A stretch of 64,000 nt of DNA from an uncultured Ruminococcus sp. (GTDB taxonomy: Bacteria; Bacillota; Clostridia; Oscillospirales; Acutalibacteraceae), in NCBI GenBank assembly GCA_900543095.1, contig UQQD01000006.1, forward strand, positions 12,426 to 76,425, written 5' to 3'. The notes under the pieces are model-generated. The model did not search any database. It had not been told where the DNA came from and saw only the letters and a list, made by a program, of their open reading frames with translations. Of the stretch, positions 25,874 through 33,041 are shown piece after piece (positions within the stretch are counted from its first letter, which is position 1; every line of letters starts with the position of its first letter). The position numbers were made by a program, and so were the translations under genes.

Positions 25874-26224
25874 TCAGAACATTCCCGGAATATTAAGTCC
25901 GCCCGAAATAGATTCCATTTTGTCCTCTTTTTCTTTTGCTGCGGTTCTCAAAGCCTCGTTTGCGGCGGCCATAACAAGGTCAGCCAACATCTCTACGTCT
26001 TCGGGGTCAACAACATCGGGTGAAATTTCAACCTTTGTCAGTTCCATTTTGCCTGTTACGGTAACAGATACAGCGCCGCCGCCTGCGTTTGCGGTGTATT
26101 CTTTGGTTTCAAGCTCGGCAGAAGCAGCCTCCATATCGTCCTGAAGTTTTTGTGCCTGGCGTGCGAGCTGCTGAATGTTGTTTGTTCCGCCGCCACCGTA
26201 GCCTTTTGGTAATCTTGCTTTCAT
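25874..26224 (-). CDS. YbaB/EbfC family nucleoid-associated protein
   Basis: A 116-residue DNA-binding protein of the YbaB/EbfC family, which binds DNA as a dimer. The N-terminus is Gly-rich (YGGGGTNNIQQLARQAQKLQ), then a helix, then the core strand pair KEYTANAGGGAVSVTVTGKMELTKVEISPDVV and a C-terminal helical part NEALRTAAKEKEDKMESISGG. The family is nearly always found between dnaX and recR, as here. The precise physiological role is unsettled in Firmicutes. Confidence 0.95.
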   Translation of the reverse strand: MKARLPKGYGGGGTNNIQQLARQAQKLQDDMEAASAELETKEYTANAGGGAVSVTVTGKMELTKVEISPDVVDPEDVEMLADLVMAAANEALRTAAKEKEDKMESISGGLNIPGMF

Positions 26225-26253
26225 TATTAAAAACTTCCTTTCGTGTGTTTGTT

Positions 26254-27966
26254 TTATTCCTCAGTAAGCGGAATACCGCTTTCTTTGATAATATTTTTAA
26301 ATGTTTCCAGATTGTCGGTGTGTTCAACCTTTTTTTCGGGACGTTTATACGGTCCGAGTTTATAAACCTTTCCTGTGGTTTCACGAATAACTTTGCGTAT
26401 ATCTTCACGCCTTTTTTGCTCTTTCAGCAGGTCAAAGGCGATTTCATTCGGTGTGTCTATCAAAAGATAAACGCCGCTTTCGTATGCAGTTGAGCCGTCA
26501 AACGCTGCGGCAATAGCTCGTGAAAACGGTTTCAGATTACTGATGACCTCGACCCATTGCGGAAACGGCTTTGCGTTAGCGTATATTTCGTTAATGTCAA
26601 CGCTCTTTTTCGGAGCGGCAGTTGACTCATTAACAGGCACCTTCGGAGCTTCCTTCTGTTCAGAGTCTGTTTTTTCGGTTTGCTCCGAAATATTGTTTGA
26701 TTTATCTGCTGCTTCTATAGCAGGCTCTTTTATAACCTTTTGCGTAAGGTTTTCCTGAACAGGCTCAGCGGTTTCGGTCTGCAATTCAGGCTTCCCGTTA
26801 GTTTCATACTTTACGGCTATACCGCTTTTAACCGCATTTTCAAGAGCGGTGAGCCTTGCGGCAAAAGCCTCCGCAGTCGCATCGAGTTCGGGAGCCGAGA
26901 GCTTTACCATTGCCATTTCAAGCTCTGTTCTGTCGCCTGTGCCGCTGCCCATACGCTGAAACGCACGGGAAAGTACGTCCATATAGTAAACAATATCCGC
27001 AAGCGAAAGATAATCCGATTGAGTGAGAGCCTTGTCAAAGTCGTCATCGGACATAACAAGAATATCTCTCGGATTTTTTACGGATTTTATCAGCATAAGC
27101 GACCTGAAGTGGTCGATAAGCTCAGAACACAGCCTTGACATATCCTTTGACCTTGAGTGCAGACCTGCAATTATTTCAAGTGCCTTTGCGGTGTTCTTGT
27201 TGATAATGCAGGCAGACAAATCATAAAGGTAGGCTTTATCCGCAATTCCTGCGGCAGAAGCAACCACTTTTTCGTCAATCTTGGAGTTTATTGCAATACA
27301 TCTGTCGAGAAGCGAAAGTGCGTCACGCATTCCGCCGTCGGCAACCGCGGCAATCAGCAACGCCGCACTGTCTGTCAGTTCAACATTTTCTTGGTTTGCA
27401 ACATAAATCAGCCTGTCGGCAATCGTCCTTGCGGCAATCCGGTTAAAATCAAACCGCTGACAGCGTGACTGTATTGTTTGCATAACCTTGTGAATTTCTG
27501 TAGTGGCAAGAATAAAAATAACGTGACTCGGCGGCTCTTCAAGCGTTTTAAGGAGTGCGTTAAACGCTTCGGGGGAGAGCATATGCACCTCGTCGATGAT
27601 ATACACCCTGTATTTGCACTTTTCGGGCAAAAGCTGAGCCGTTGATATTATGTCTCGAATATCGTCGATTCCTCGGTTTGATGCGGCGTCCATTTCAACA
27701 ACATCAAGAATACTGCCGTTGTCAATACTGCGACAGATTTCACATTCACCGCACGGATTTCCGTCTTTCGGATTAAGACAGTTTACGGCTTTGGCGAGTA
27801 TTTTGGCACAGGTCGTTTTGCCGGTTCCTCTTGAACCCGTAAAAAGATAGGCGTGGTTGATTCTGCCCTCTTTTATTTCGTTTTTGAGGGTTGTGGTTAT
27901 ATGTTCCTGACCGCATACGTCGTCAAAGGTTTTTGGACGCCATTTTCTGTACAGAACCTGATACAA
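26254..27966 (-). CDS. dnaX: DNA polymerase III subunits gamma and tau
   Basis: The clamp-loader ATPase that loads the beta clamp and links the polymerases to the helicase. The 570-residue protein shows YRKWRPKTFDDVCGQ, Walker A TGSRGTGKTTCAK (about 43-55), a four-Cys zinc module (CLNPKDGNPCGECEIC), Walker B IIDEVHMLS, and sensor 1 FILATTE, followed by the domain III region and a long, low-complexity Glu/Lys/Ala linker (about 390-460) with a C-terminal tau-specific domain. The GGAGGTGA ribosome-binding site lies before the ATG. The SRP RNA gene and its terminator stand directly upstream, as in Bacillus subtilis (scr-dnaX-yaaK-recR). Confidence 0.98.
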   Translation of the reverse strand: MYQVLYRKWRPKTFDDVCGQEHITTTLKNEIKEGRINHAYLFTGSRGTGKTTCAKILAKAVNCLNPKDGNPCGECEICRSIDNGSILDVVEMDAASNRGIDDIRDIISTAQLLPEKCKYRVYIIDEVHMLSPEAFNALLKTLEEPPSHVIFILATTEIHKVMQTIQSRCQRFDFNRIAARTIADRLIYVANQENVELTDSAALLIAAVADGGMRDALSLLDRCIAINSKIDEKVVASAAGIADKAYLYDLSACIINKNTAKALEIIAGLHSRSKDMSRLCSELIDHFRSLMLIKSVKNPRDILVMSDDDFDKALTQSDYLSLADIVYYMDVLSRAFQRMGSGTGDRTELEMAMVKLSAPELDATAEAFAARLTALENAVKSGIAVKYETNGKPELQTETAEPVQENLTQKVIKEPAIEAADKSNNISEQTEKTDSEQKEAPKVPVNESTAAPKKSVDINEIYANAKPFPQWVEVISNLKPFSRAIAAAFDGSTAYESGVYLLIDTPNEIAFDLLKEQKRREDIRKVIRETTGKVYKLGPYKRPEKKVEHTDNLETFKNIIKESGIPLTEE

Positions 27967-27989
27967 AACACTTCACCTCCGTATCAATA

Positions 27990-28019
27990 AAAAATGCAAG
28001 CCGTCAGCCGAACAACGGC
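27990..28019 (-). terminator. Terminator of SRP RNA
   Basis: On the minus strand GCCGTTGTTCGGCTGACGGC can fold with GCCGT/ACGGC arms and is followed by TTGCATTTTTT. It lies between the SRP RNA and dnaX. Confidence 0.8.
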
Positions 28020-28033
28020 GTTCATACAAATAA

Positions 28034-28139
28034 GAGAACGGCAGACTTGCTGTATCGCATCGGAAGAACTGCTTAATGCTGCTTGGTTCCCCACCTGACA
28101 TGATTCGCAGACCCCAATCGCACAGGGCCTGCCGTCCGC
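28034..28139 (-). ncRNA. ffs: Signal recognition particle RNA, small bacterial type
   Basis: The minus strand carries the conserved SRP domain IV core: GTCAGGTGGGGAACCAAGCAGC, matching the usual GUCAGGUCC-GGAA-AAGCAGC pattern with its apical GGAA tetraloop and the symmetric and asymmetric internal loops. It is enclosed by ACGGCAG/CTGCCGT. No Alu domain is present, so this is the 4.5S-like form of about 100 nt. Beyond the mature-like ends, ATACAAATAAG and its complement continue the helix by about 12 bp. The position upstream of dnaX is conserved in Firmicutes. Confidence 0.93.
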
Positions 28140-28181
28140 TTATTTGTATGCAATGACTTCTTGCAATTTTTGTTTATTTAA

Positions 28182-28350
28182 AATCGGAGCAACGCTCTGC
28201 TTTGCTTGCAGGAAACAGAGCTTGTAACAGATTGCAAACAGTGCAAAGGAGCGTTAGCTCCTCAGAATTTCAGTAGGGATTATAACTCTCACTGAAATCC
28301 TGAAGTGGTGCCCGCCGCCTAAGAGACGGGGGACATTTGCATTTAGATTA
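28182..28350 (+). repeat. Dispersed intergenic repeat, longest copy
   Basis: The most complete copy runs from AAATCGGAGCAACGCTCTGC through GATTGCAAACAGTGCAAAGG and AGCGTTAGCTCC, then TTCAGTAGGGATTATAACTC and CCGCCGCCTAAGAGACGGGG, to GACATTTGCATTTAGATTA. Related full or partial copies are at 22.8, 30.5, 31.3, 31.5, 35.5 and 44.8 kb. It contains no open frame. With the element at 28401-28476 it accounts for most of the 386-base gap between the SRP RNA and the small HTH gene. Confidence 0.85.
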
Positions 28351-28400
28351 TATCATAGAAAACTAATAAAATCAATACAAAAGCAATAAAATTTTTATCT

Positions 28401-28476
28401 GTTTCGGGTTTGAATTAATTCCCAAAGTAAGTTCCACAGTGGAAGTTACTTTGGAAATTAACGTGTTTCGGGTTTG
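28401..28476. repeat. 13-bp direct repeat flanking a near-perfect palindrome
   Basis: GTTTCGGGTTTGA occurs at 28401-28413 and 28464-28476. Between the copies lies CCAAAGTAAGTTCCA...TGGAAGTTACTTTGG, an inverted repeat with one mismatch. The layout resembles a miniature insertion bounded by a target duplication, or an operator/terminator pair. Confidence 0.7.
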
Positions 28477-28525
28477 ATGTTTATTAATAAAACAATCGGT
28501 TGTAAAACAATAAAAGCCTTAAATT

Positions 28526-28720
28526 TCAGTTTCCACAAAGACGGTCAAGCGTTGCATTCAGCACATGAGCCAGCTCAAGGCCGATTGCAAGCGACGGAAT
28601 TTTCAGTCCGCTTTCAATATGAGCAATCATAGATTGATTGATTCCTACCGATTGTGCGAGCTGCTTTTGTGATAACCCTTGTTTTAGTCTGAATTTTTTT
28701 ACATTTTCTGCAATTCTCAT
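28526..28720 (-). CDS. Small XRE-family helix-turn-helix regulator
   Basis: A 64-residue protein that is little more than a Cro/CI-type DNA-binding domain: RIAENVKKFRLKQGLSQKQLAQSVGINQSMIAHIESG is the full helix-turn-helix, followed by two short helices ending in LNATLDRLCGN. It has no effector domain. I use the ATG at 28720, which stands about nine bases after GGAAAG, rather than the upstream GTG. It lies 35 bases downstream of the response regulator-permease chimera on the same strand and may regulate that unit or itself. The palindrome about 50 bases beyond its stop is on the 3' side and so is less likely to be its operator. Confidence 0.88.
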   Translation of the reverse strand: MRIAENVKKFRLKQGLSQKQLAQSVGINQSMIAHIESGLKIPSLAIGLELAHVLNATLDRLCGN

Positions 28721-28755
28721 AATAATCACTTTCCAAAAATCATTAATCTTAAGTT

Positions 28756-30528
28756 TTATTCTGTAATAAGTTCCTTTACGTCAACCTTTTTAACCTGCCT
28801 TGAAACTATGAACGCAAATACAAAGAAGCATATGCAAATCGTTACAGCAGGTATGATTACAGTTCCTGCACTTAATTGAATTTTAAAAGTTACCACTCCG
28901 ATATTCTTGAACATCCATTCAAAGAGACTTTCCGACAAAAGCAGGCTGAGTATTATTCCGAATGACGAGCTTATCAGAGCGACAATAAGGAATCTTACCG
29001 AAAATTGCAGGCGCAGCTTTGTACATTTAAATCCGACAGCTTTGTAAATTCCTATATCGGTCTTTTCCTGCAAAAATTTTTTTTTGCAGACCATAATCAC
29101 TACCACAAGAGCAAATACAGCCGATATAGTATATATAATTAATTTCAGAGTGTCAAATGCAGAGCTAATTATACTGTTTGTGTCGTTTGCATATATTTCG
29201 TAGCTAAGAATATCGCTGTATTTTTCATTTAGCTCATCTTTGATTTCCTGACAATGTTCGGTGCTTGACAAGCTGTATCCGACATATGAAATTTCAATGT
29301 CTTCAACCCCCATTCTTTTGATTCCGTCGATGTTTATCGCAAAATTTCTGCCGAGATCATTTGGACATTGGATAATACCTACTACCATAAAATCTGCACT
29401 CTTATTGCTTTTTGATACCTGAGCGGTATCTCCGATATTTATTCCCGGTTCCTCCGATGTTGCTTGGGAAACAACAATCTCATTATCATAAACGGGTTCT
29501 CTTCCTTTTAGGATACACAAATTGTTTGGCTCTTTATAAATTTTGCAAATAAGATTCTCGCCGTTTAAAGAAACATAAGTATTTATATAACTGAATACAT
29601 CTTCAATGTCGGTGTATTTTTTGATTACGGATTCTATCTCGTCCGAGTTTTTGTCAAACTCATCGGGATCTGACAGAGTAATGTCAATATCGGTGCTGTC
29701 AATTCCTATAGCCTGCATTGCAGATTTTGAGTTAAAGATGTCGCCTAATGCAGACACCGACACCATAAAGAAAACAAGTATCGTTGTTATAGCTATCGTG
29801 CCGATGTATCTTTTCTTGGCGGAAACAAATTGACGGAGGGCAAGACTTGGTGAAAGCAGCTTTTTACTTATCGGCGTAATAATTCTGCTGTCAAAGTAAA
29901 TTTGGTCCTTATTTCCCGATATAGCCCTTACGGGGGATATTTTACTTATTTTGCGGGTGCAGAGGAAAATAAAAATAAAAGAAAACGCAATTACGCCGAT
30001 AATTATTAATATGCTTGGTATCACTGCAATTTTATTATCACACGGCATAGATATTATGGACTGAAAATTATTTCCCATTTTTAATACGCTCCTTGCCGGA
30101 ATGTTTACGGAAACGTCCCCGAATTTAATAATTTTCTCTTGCTCCGAAAATCCGTATGTGCGGCGAATTATCGCATTGATATGTGCCAAAAGCTCTTTCA
30201 TTGAGTAGGGCTTGGGAAGATAATCGTCACCGCCTATGTCGTAGCCTGTTATTCTGTCACTTTCGCTTGACCTTGCGCTGGCAAAAATAATCGGTACGGC
30301 AGAGGTTTGTCTAAGTTCCCTGCAAACTTCAAATCCGTCGCCTTCGGGCAGGTTAATGTCAATCAAAATTATGTGAAATGTTTTTTTCGTAAGTATTTCA
30401 AATGCGCTATCGGCGTTTTCGGCACAAGAAACTTTAAAGCCGTATGAGGTCAGCATATCCGAAATTATCTTTGTCAGGTCTTTATCATCGTCGATTATCA
30501 GAATTTTATATCCAAAATTTTTATTCAT
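28756..30528 (-). CDS. Chimeric response regulator-ABC permease (FtsX type), probable deletion fusion
   Basis: A 590-residue open frame joins two parts not normally fused. Residues 1-120 are a receiver domain (KILIIDDDKDLT, phospho-acceptor Asp57 in LIDINLPEGDG, Lys106 in PKPYS). About residues 130-152 are only the first strands of an OmpR-type output domain (IIKFGDVSVNIPARSVLKMGN). From about residue 153 the sequence becomes the C-terminal part of an FtsX/MacB-like permease: a membrane helix, the linker KISPVRAISGNKD, another helix, an extracellular domain of roughly 200 residues, then three helices and a basic tail. The recognition helix, sensor kinase, ATPase and first permease half are absent. 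I infer an in-frame deletion that collapsed a regulator-kinase-ABC locus. The start at 30528 follows GGTGA. It is probably non-functional, though the frame is intact. Confidence 0.8.
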   Translation of the reverse strand: MNKNFGYKILIIDDDKDLTKIISDMLTSYGFKVSCAENADSAFEILTKKTFHIILIDINLPEGDGFEVCRELRQTSAVPIIFASARSSESDRITGYDIGGDDYLPKPYSMKELLAHINAIIRRTYGFSEQEKIIKFGDVSVNIPARSVLKMGNNFQSIISMPCDNKIAVIPSILIIIGVIAFSFIFIFLCTRKISKISPVRAISGNKDQIYFDSRIITPISKKLLSPSLALRQFVSAKKRYIGTIAITTILVFFMVSVSALGDIFNSKSAMQAIGIDSTDIDITLSDPDEFDKNSDEIESVIKKYTDIEDVFSYINTYVSLNGENLICKIYKEPNNLCILKGREPVYDNEIVVSQATSEEPGINIGDTAQVSKSNKSADFMVVGIIQCPNDLGRNFAINIDGIKRMGVEDIEISYVGYSLSSTEHCQEIKDELNEKYSDILSYEIYANDTNSIISSAFDTLKLIIYTISAVFALVVVIMVCKKKFLQEKTDIGIYKAVGFKCTKLRLQFSVRFLIVALISSSFGIILSLLLSESLFEWMFKNIGVVTFKIQLSAGTVIIPAVTICICFFVFAFIVSRQVKKVDVKELITE

Positions 30529-30547
30529 TTTATCACCGCCGAATTTT

Positions 30548-30648
30548 AATTTAAATCGAGGCAGGGCTCTTATTGCCGACAGGAAGCGGATTCCTGCGAC
30601 AGATTGCAAACAGCGCAAAGGAGCATTAGCTCTGCACTTAGATTATAG
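30548..30648 (+). repeat. Dispersed intergenic repeat, internally deleted copy
   Basis: It begins AAATCGAGGCAGGGCTC, contains AGATTGCAAACAGCGCAAAG and GAGCATTAGCTCTGCAC, and ends TTAGATTATAG, so the left half is joined directly to the right tip. It lies just upstream of the chimeric gene. Confidence 0.8.
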
Positions 30649-30772
30649 TATTATAAAATTCCTTATGCAAATATATTGATGTTTTCAACAATTAATGGTA
30701 TTCTGTTATTGGTAAATTAACAATCATTTGTTTTTTAAATCTTTGGAAAATACGAATTTGAGGGAGAGTTAT

Positions 30773-31324
30773 ATGAAAAGTCCGAAAAGTGTTATAATAT
30801 TAATTTGTGTGATCGTGCTTTTGGGAATATGTATCGTACCGCCGATAATGTGGGCGTGTAACAACAATTTGATTATTCCTGTAATTGTTGTTGTTGCCGC
30901 ATTGCTTATTTATGTTGCAATTATAATAAAACTGAACCTGAATAAGACAAAGAGCGGAAGGATAATTGAAACCGCTGTTGATGATAATACATATGTTACG
31001 GCAACAAGAGTAGGGAAAATCAAACATTATCCTGCTGACATTGACTCAAATAACCCGAATTTTAATTACGATAGATACGGCGCAACATATGAATATACAG
31101 TTGACGGTAAAAAATATAAATACAAGTGTATTTTCAAGAGTGATGTTCCGCCCGATGAAATTGTATTGTTCTATCCTAAGGGAAAGCCCAAGAAGGCTGT
31201 GCTTGACAATACAGAGAAATTAGGCGGTAAATTCAATGTATTAATGATAATTATTCCTATAGTTATTGTTGTAGTTGCATTAATGCTGTTCGGCGTTATC
31301 AACATCAGAAACCTTATGATATGA
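30773..31324 (+). CDS. Membrane protein with three hydrophobic segments, unknown function
   Basis: A 183-residue protein of no family I can name with confidence. Two hydrophobic helices lie at the N-terminus (about 6-26 and 31-53). A central beta-rich segment follows (about 62-150, including YGATYEYTVDGKKYKYKCIFKSDVPPDEIVLFYPKGKPKKAV), which resembles the DUF3592-type small beta domain of membrane proteins. One C-terminal helix is at about 158-177. The start at 30773 follows GAGGGAGAG. It lies between repeat copies and diverges from the chimera, with no obvious operon partner. Confidence 0.75.
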   Translation: MKSPKSVIILICVIVLLGICIVPPIMWACNNNLIIPVIVVVAALLIYVAIIIKLNLNKTKSGRIIETAVDDNTYVTATRVGKIKHYPADIDSNNPNFNYDRYGATYEYTVDGKKYKYKCIFKSDVPPDEIVLFYPKGKPKKAVLDNTEKLGGKFNVLMIIIPIVIVVVALMLFGVINIRNLMI

Positions 31325-31335
31325 TCAGCTCTTTT

Positions 31336-31398
31336 TTAAATCGAAGCAAGGCTTTGCCGATGACTAAGACACGGTGGAACATTTGCGCTTAAATTATG
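31336..31398 (+). repeat. Dispersed intergenic repeat, short copy
   Basis: The left tip AAATCGAAGCAAGGCTTTGCCG is joined to a right tip ending in GGTGGAACATTTGCGCTTAAATTAT. Internal sequence is missing. Confidence 0.65.
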
Positions 31399-31405
31399 CA
31401 AACAT

Positions 31406-31441
31406 AAAAAATGCTCTTCATTAATTTGAAGAGCATTTTTT
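31406..31441. terminator. Bidirectional intrinsic terminator
   Basis: ATGCTCTTCA (31411-31420) pairs with TGAAGAGCAT (31427-31436), flanked by A5 and T6, so it can act on both strands. Confidence 0.88.
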
Positions 31442-31480
31442 CAGAGAGATAAAAACAATGAAAGTAATTATTGAATGTTT

Positions 31481-31613
31481 AGATCTGAGCAAAGCTTGCT
31501 ACAGATTGCAAACAGTGCAAAGGAGCATTAGCTCCGCAGGGCTTCGGCAGGAGATTATAACTCCCGCTGAAATTCTGACGTAACACCACCCAAGAGGTGG
31601 GGGACATCTGCAC
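31481..31613 (+). repeat. Dispersed intergenic repeat, near-complete copy
   Basis: It shares ACAGATTGCAAACAGTGCAA and GAGCATTAGCTCC with the copy at 28.2 kb, then GAGATTATAACTCCCGCTGA, and ends CACCCAAGAGGTGGGGGACA followed by TCTGCACC. The left tip is shortened. It stops about 14 bases from the flavodoxin stop codon. Confidence 0.85.
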
Positions 31614-31626
31614 CATAGGTTATCTG

Positions 31627-32049
31627 TTACGCAAGCGAAGCTCCGAGAGCCTTGCAGGAAGCTATTGCGTCATCGTCGGGAGATTCGTTGCATATAACGC
31701 TTTCGCAGGCAAGAAGTGCACCGTCTGAGGTGCAATTTTCTTCCCATGTACGCATCCATTCGCCGTCGCCCCAGCCGTAAGAACCGAACAGGGCGATTTT
31801 TTTGCCCTTTAATTTTGATTCGCACGTCTCAAACATAGGTAAGAATTCGCTCTCTTCAAGCTCCTCAGCGCCCATTGCGGGGCAGCCGAAGGCTACTGCG
31901 TCAAAATTGTCAAGCATATCGGAGTCAAATTCGGAGGGCGTCAGAAGCACAGCTTCCGCTCCTTTTTCTTTGGCGCCTTCGGCAACGGCGGATGCCATAG
32001 CCTCGGTGTTTCCTGTTCCGCTCCAATACACTACTGCGATTTTACTCAT
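31627..32049 (-). CDS. Flavodoxin
   Basis: A 140-residue short-chain flavodoxin that carries electrons on FMN and can replace ferredoxin when iron is scarce. The FMN phosphate loop SGTGNTEAMA is at about residues 10-19, the first isoalloxazine loop around CPAMGAEELEE (55-65), and the second loop with GSYGWGDGEWM at about 87-97. It ends the unit DUF2325-DUF3793-flavodoxin on the minus strand, 18 bases after DUF3793. Its position downstream of paired TTAGC-type operators suggests metal-dependent control, most simply by iron; this is inference. Confidence 0.95.
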   Translation of the reverse strand: MSKIAVVYWSGTGNTEAMASAVAEGAKEKGAEAVLLTPSEFDSDMLDNFDAVAFGCPAMGAEELEESEFLPMFETCESKLKGKKIALFGSYGWGDGEWMRTWEENCTSDGALLACESVICNESPDDDAIASCKALGASLA

Positions 32050-32067
32050 AAAATCATCCTTCTTTCT

Positions 32068-32634
32068 TTATGATATTTTATTTTGAAAGCTCACAACGAG
32101 CCTGTCAAACGAATTAAATTTGCGATACGCATTTTGATATGCGCCCGTACATTTTTTGTAAAGCTCAAATTTCTGTTTAGCCGTTTCCTCATTGCCGTAT
32201 ACCTTCCAGGTGCCGACGCACTTTGCGTTTTTTGCCTTGCAACGGATAAAACCGTCAACGTCCTCGGCAGGATAACCAAGAAACAGACCTATCTCGTGCG
32301 GAAATTCCTTTTTTGTTTTAAGCCTTTTGATAAGCTCGGCAACACATTTTTCCGAGCTTTCAGCAGGATATTTCCTTTCAGACAGTATCTCTGAGGCAAG
32401 AGCGTTTTTTAAGTCGGTTTTGAGCCTGTCGGGACGGTACATATATACAAGCGCTCTGCCGTTTTCATATCTGAGCGGCAAAAGTCGCACTCCCTTTGGA
32501 ACAAGACTTGAATTAAAACGTCTTAAACTGCTGTTAAGCTCAGCTCTGCTTTTTTCGGCGCACGAAAACAAACTTCCCGTTTTGAGTCCTGCCATAGTCG
32601 GCGAACATAGATTTACGAGAATTTCTTCAGACAC
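32068..32634 (-). CDS. DUF3793 family protein
   Basis: A 188-residue cytoplasmic protein of the DUF3793 family, whose function is unknown. The conserved block HEIGLFLGYPAEDVDGFI is followed by CVGTWKVYGNEETAKQKFELYKKCT, which is diagnostic. I place the start at the GTG at 32634, because GGAGGTGA lies six bases before it; this overlaps the end of DUF2325 by eight bases and suggests translational coupling. In gut Firmicutes this family tends to occur beside flavodoxins and ferrous-iron transport genes, from general knowledge, which fits the neighbours here. Confidence 0.85.
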   Translation of the reverse strand: MSEEILVNLCSPTMAGLKTGSLFSCAEKSRAELNSSLRRFNSSLVPKGVRLLPLRYENGRALVYMYRPDRLKTDLKNALASEILSERKYPAESSEKCVAELIKRLKTKKEFPHEIGLFLGYPAEDVDGFIRCKAKNAKCVGTWKVYGNEETAKQKFELYKKCTGAYQNAYRKFNSFDRLVVSFQNKIS

Positions 32635-32920
32635 GGATTTCACCTCCGATATAATTATCAAGCACGCCTCTGAGAGCGGTAATCGAACTTGAATTACAGC
32701 GTGCTATTTTTATATTATGTCCGTTTGTTTGCGTTTCAAGCGAATGAAGCATTTTATGTGACACTGTATTTGTAAACAATACTATAAGGTCGGGCGAGCC
32801 TATGTTACGCATAGCTCCTTTGACCTTTGTAAATACCTTTGCTTTACATGAATATTTCTTGCAAAGGTCGGAATATTGCCTTTCCATTCTTTCATTTCCT
32901 CCGACTATTACAACGCTCAT
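32627..32920 (-). CDS. DUF2325 family protein
   Basis: A 97-residue protein of the DUF2325 family: it opens with VVIVGGNERMERQYSDLCKKYSCKAKVFTK and continues with SPDLIVLFTNTVSHKMLH and ARCNSSSITALRGVLDNYI, the usual three blocks of this small Rossmann-like fold. Function is unknown. The start at 32920 follows AAAGGAGATG. It is the first gene of the unit that continues with DUF3793 and flavodoxin. Two strong palindromes lie immediately upstream, between its start and the terminator of the P-type ATPase. Confidence 0.85.
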   Translation of the reverse strand: MSVVIVGGNERMERQYSDLCKKYSCKAKVFTKVKGAMRNIGSPDLIVLFTNTVSHKMLHSLETQTNGHNIKIARCNSSSITALRGVLDNYIGGEIRV

Positions 32921-32941
32921 TTGTTCATCTCCTTTAGAATG

Positions 32942-32963
32942 TTGGTTAGCAACTGCTAACCAA
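32942..32963. promoter_or_regulatory. TTAGC-N4-GCTAA palindromic operator, site 1
   Basis: Perfect 9-bp arms TTGGTTAGC and GCTAACCAA around AACT. It lies 21 bases upstream of the DUF2325 start. The same half-site and 4-base spacer recur in site 2 and before the PacL-like gene. Confidence 0.85.
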
Positions 32964-32976
32964 TGATTAAAATATA

Positions 32977-32996
32977 TAGTTAGCATATGCTAACTA
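32977..32996. promoter_or_regulatory. TTAGC-N4-GCTAA palindromic operator, site 2
   Basis: Perfect 8-bp arms TAGTTAGC and GCTAACTA around ATAT. Its centre is 34 bp from the centre of site 1. Confidence 0.85.
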
Positions 32997-33003
32997 ATCT
33001 TTA

Positions 33004-33036
33004 AAAAATATATGCCGTTTTGTGGCATATATTTTT
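33004..33036. terminator. Bidirectional terminator after the P1B ATPase gene
   Basis: A 13-bp stem AAAAATATATGCC/GGCATATATTTTT with a seven-base loop; it lies just beyond the ATPase stop codon at 33042. Confidence 0.85.
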
Positions 33037-33041
33037 GTTTG

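Noticed and set aside
28182..31613. CRISPR array from repeated units
   Set aside because: Repeats are long, diverged, irregularly spaced and separated by genes, with no regular spacers and no cas genes.
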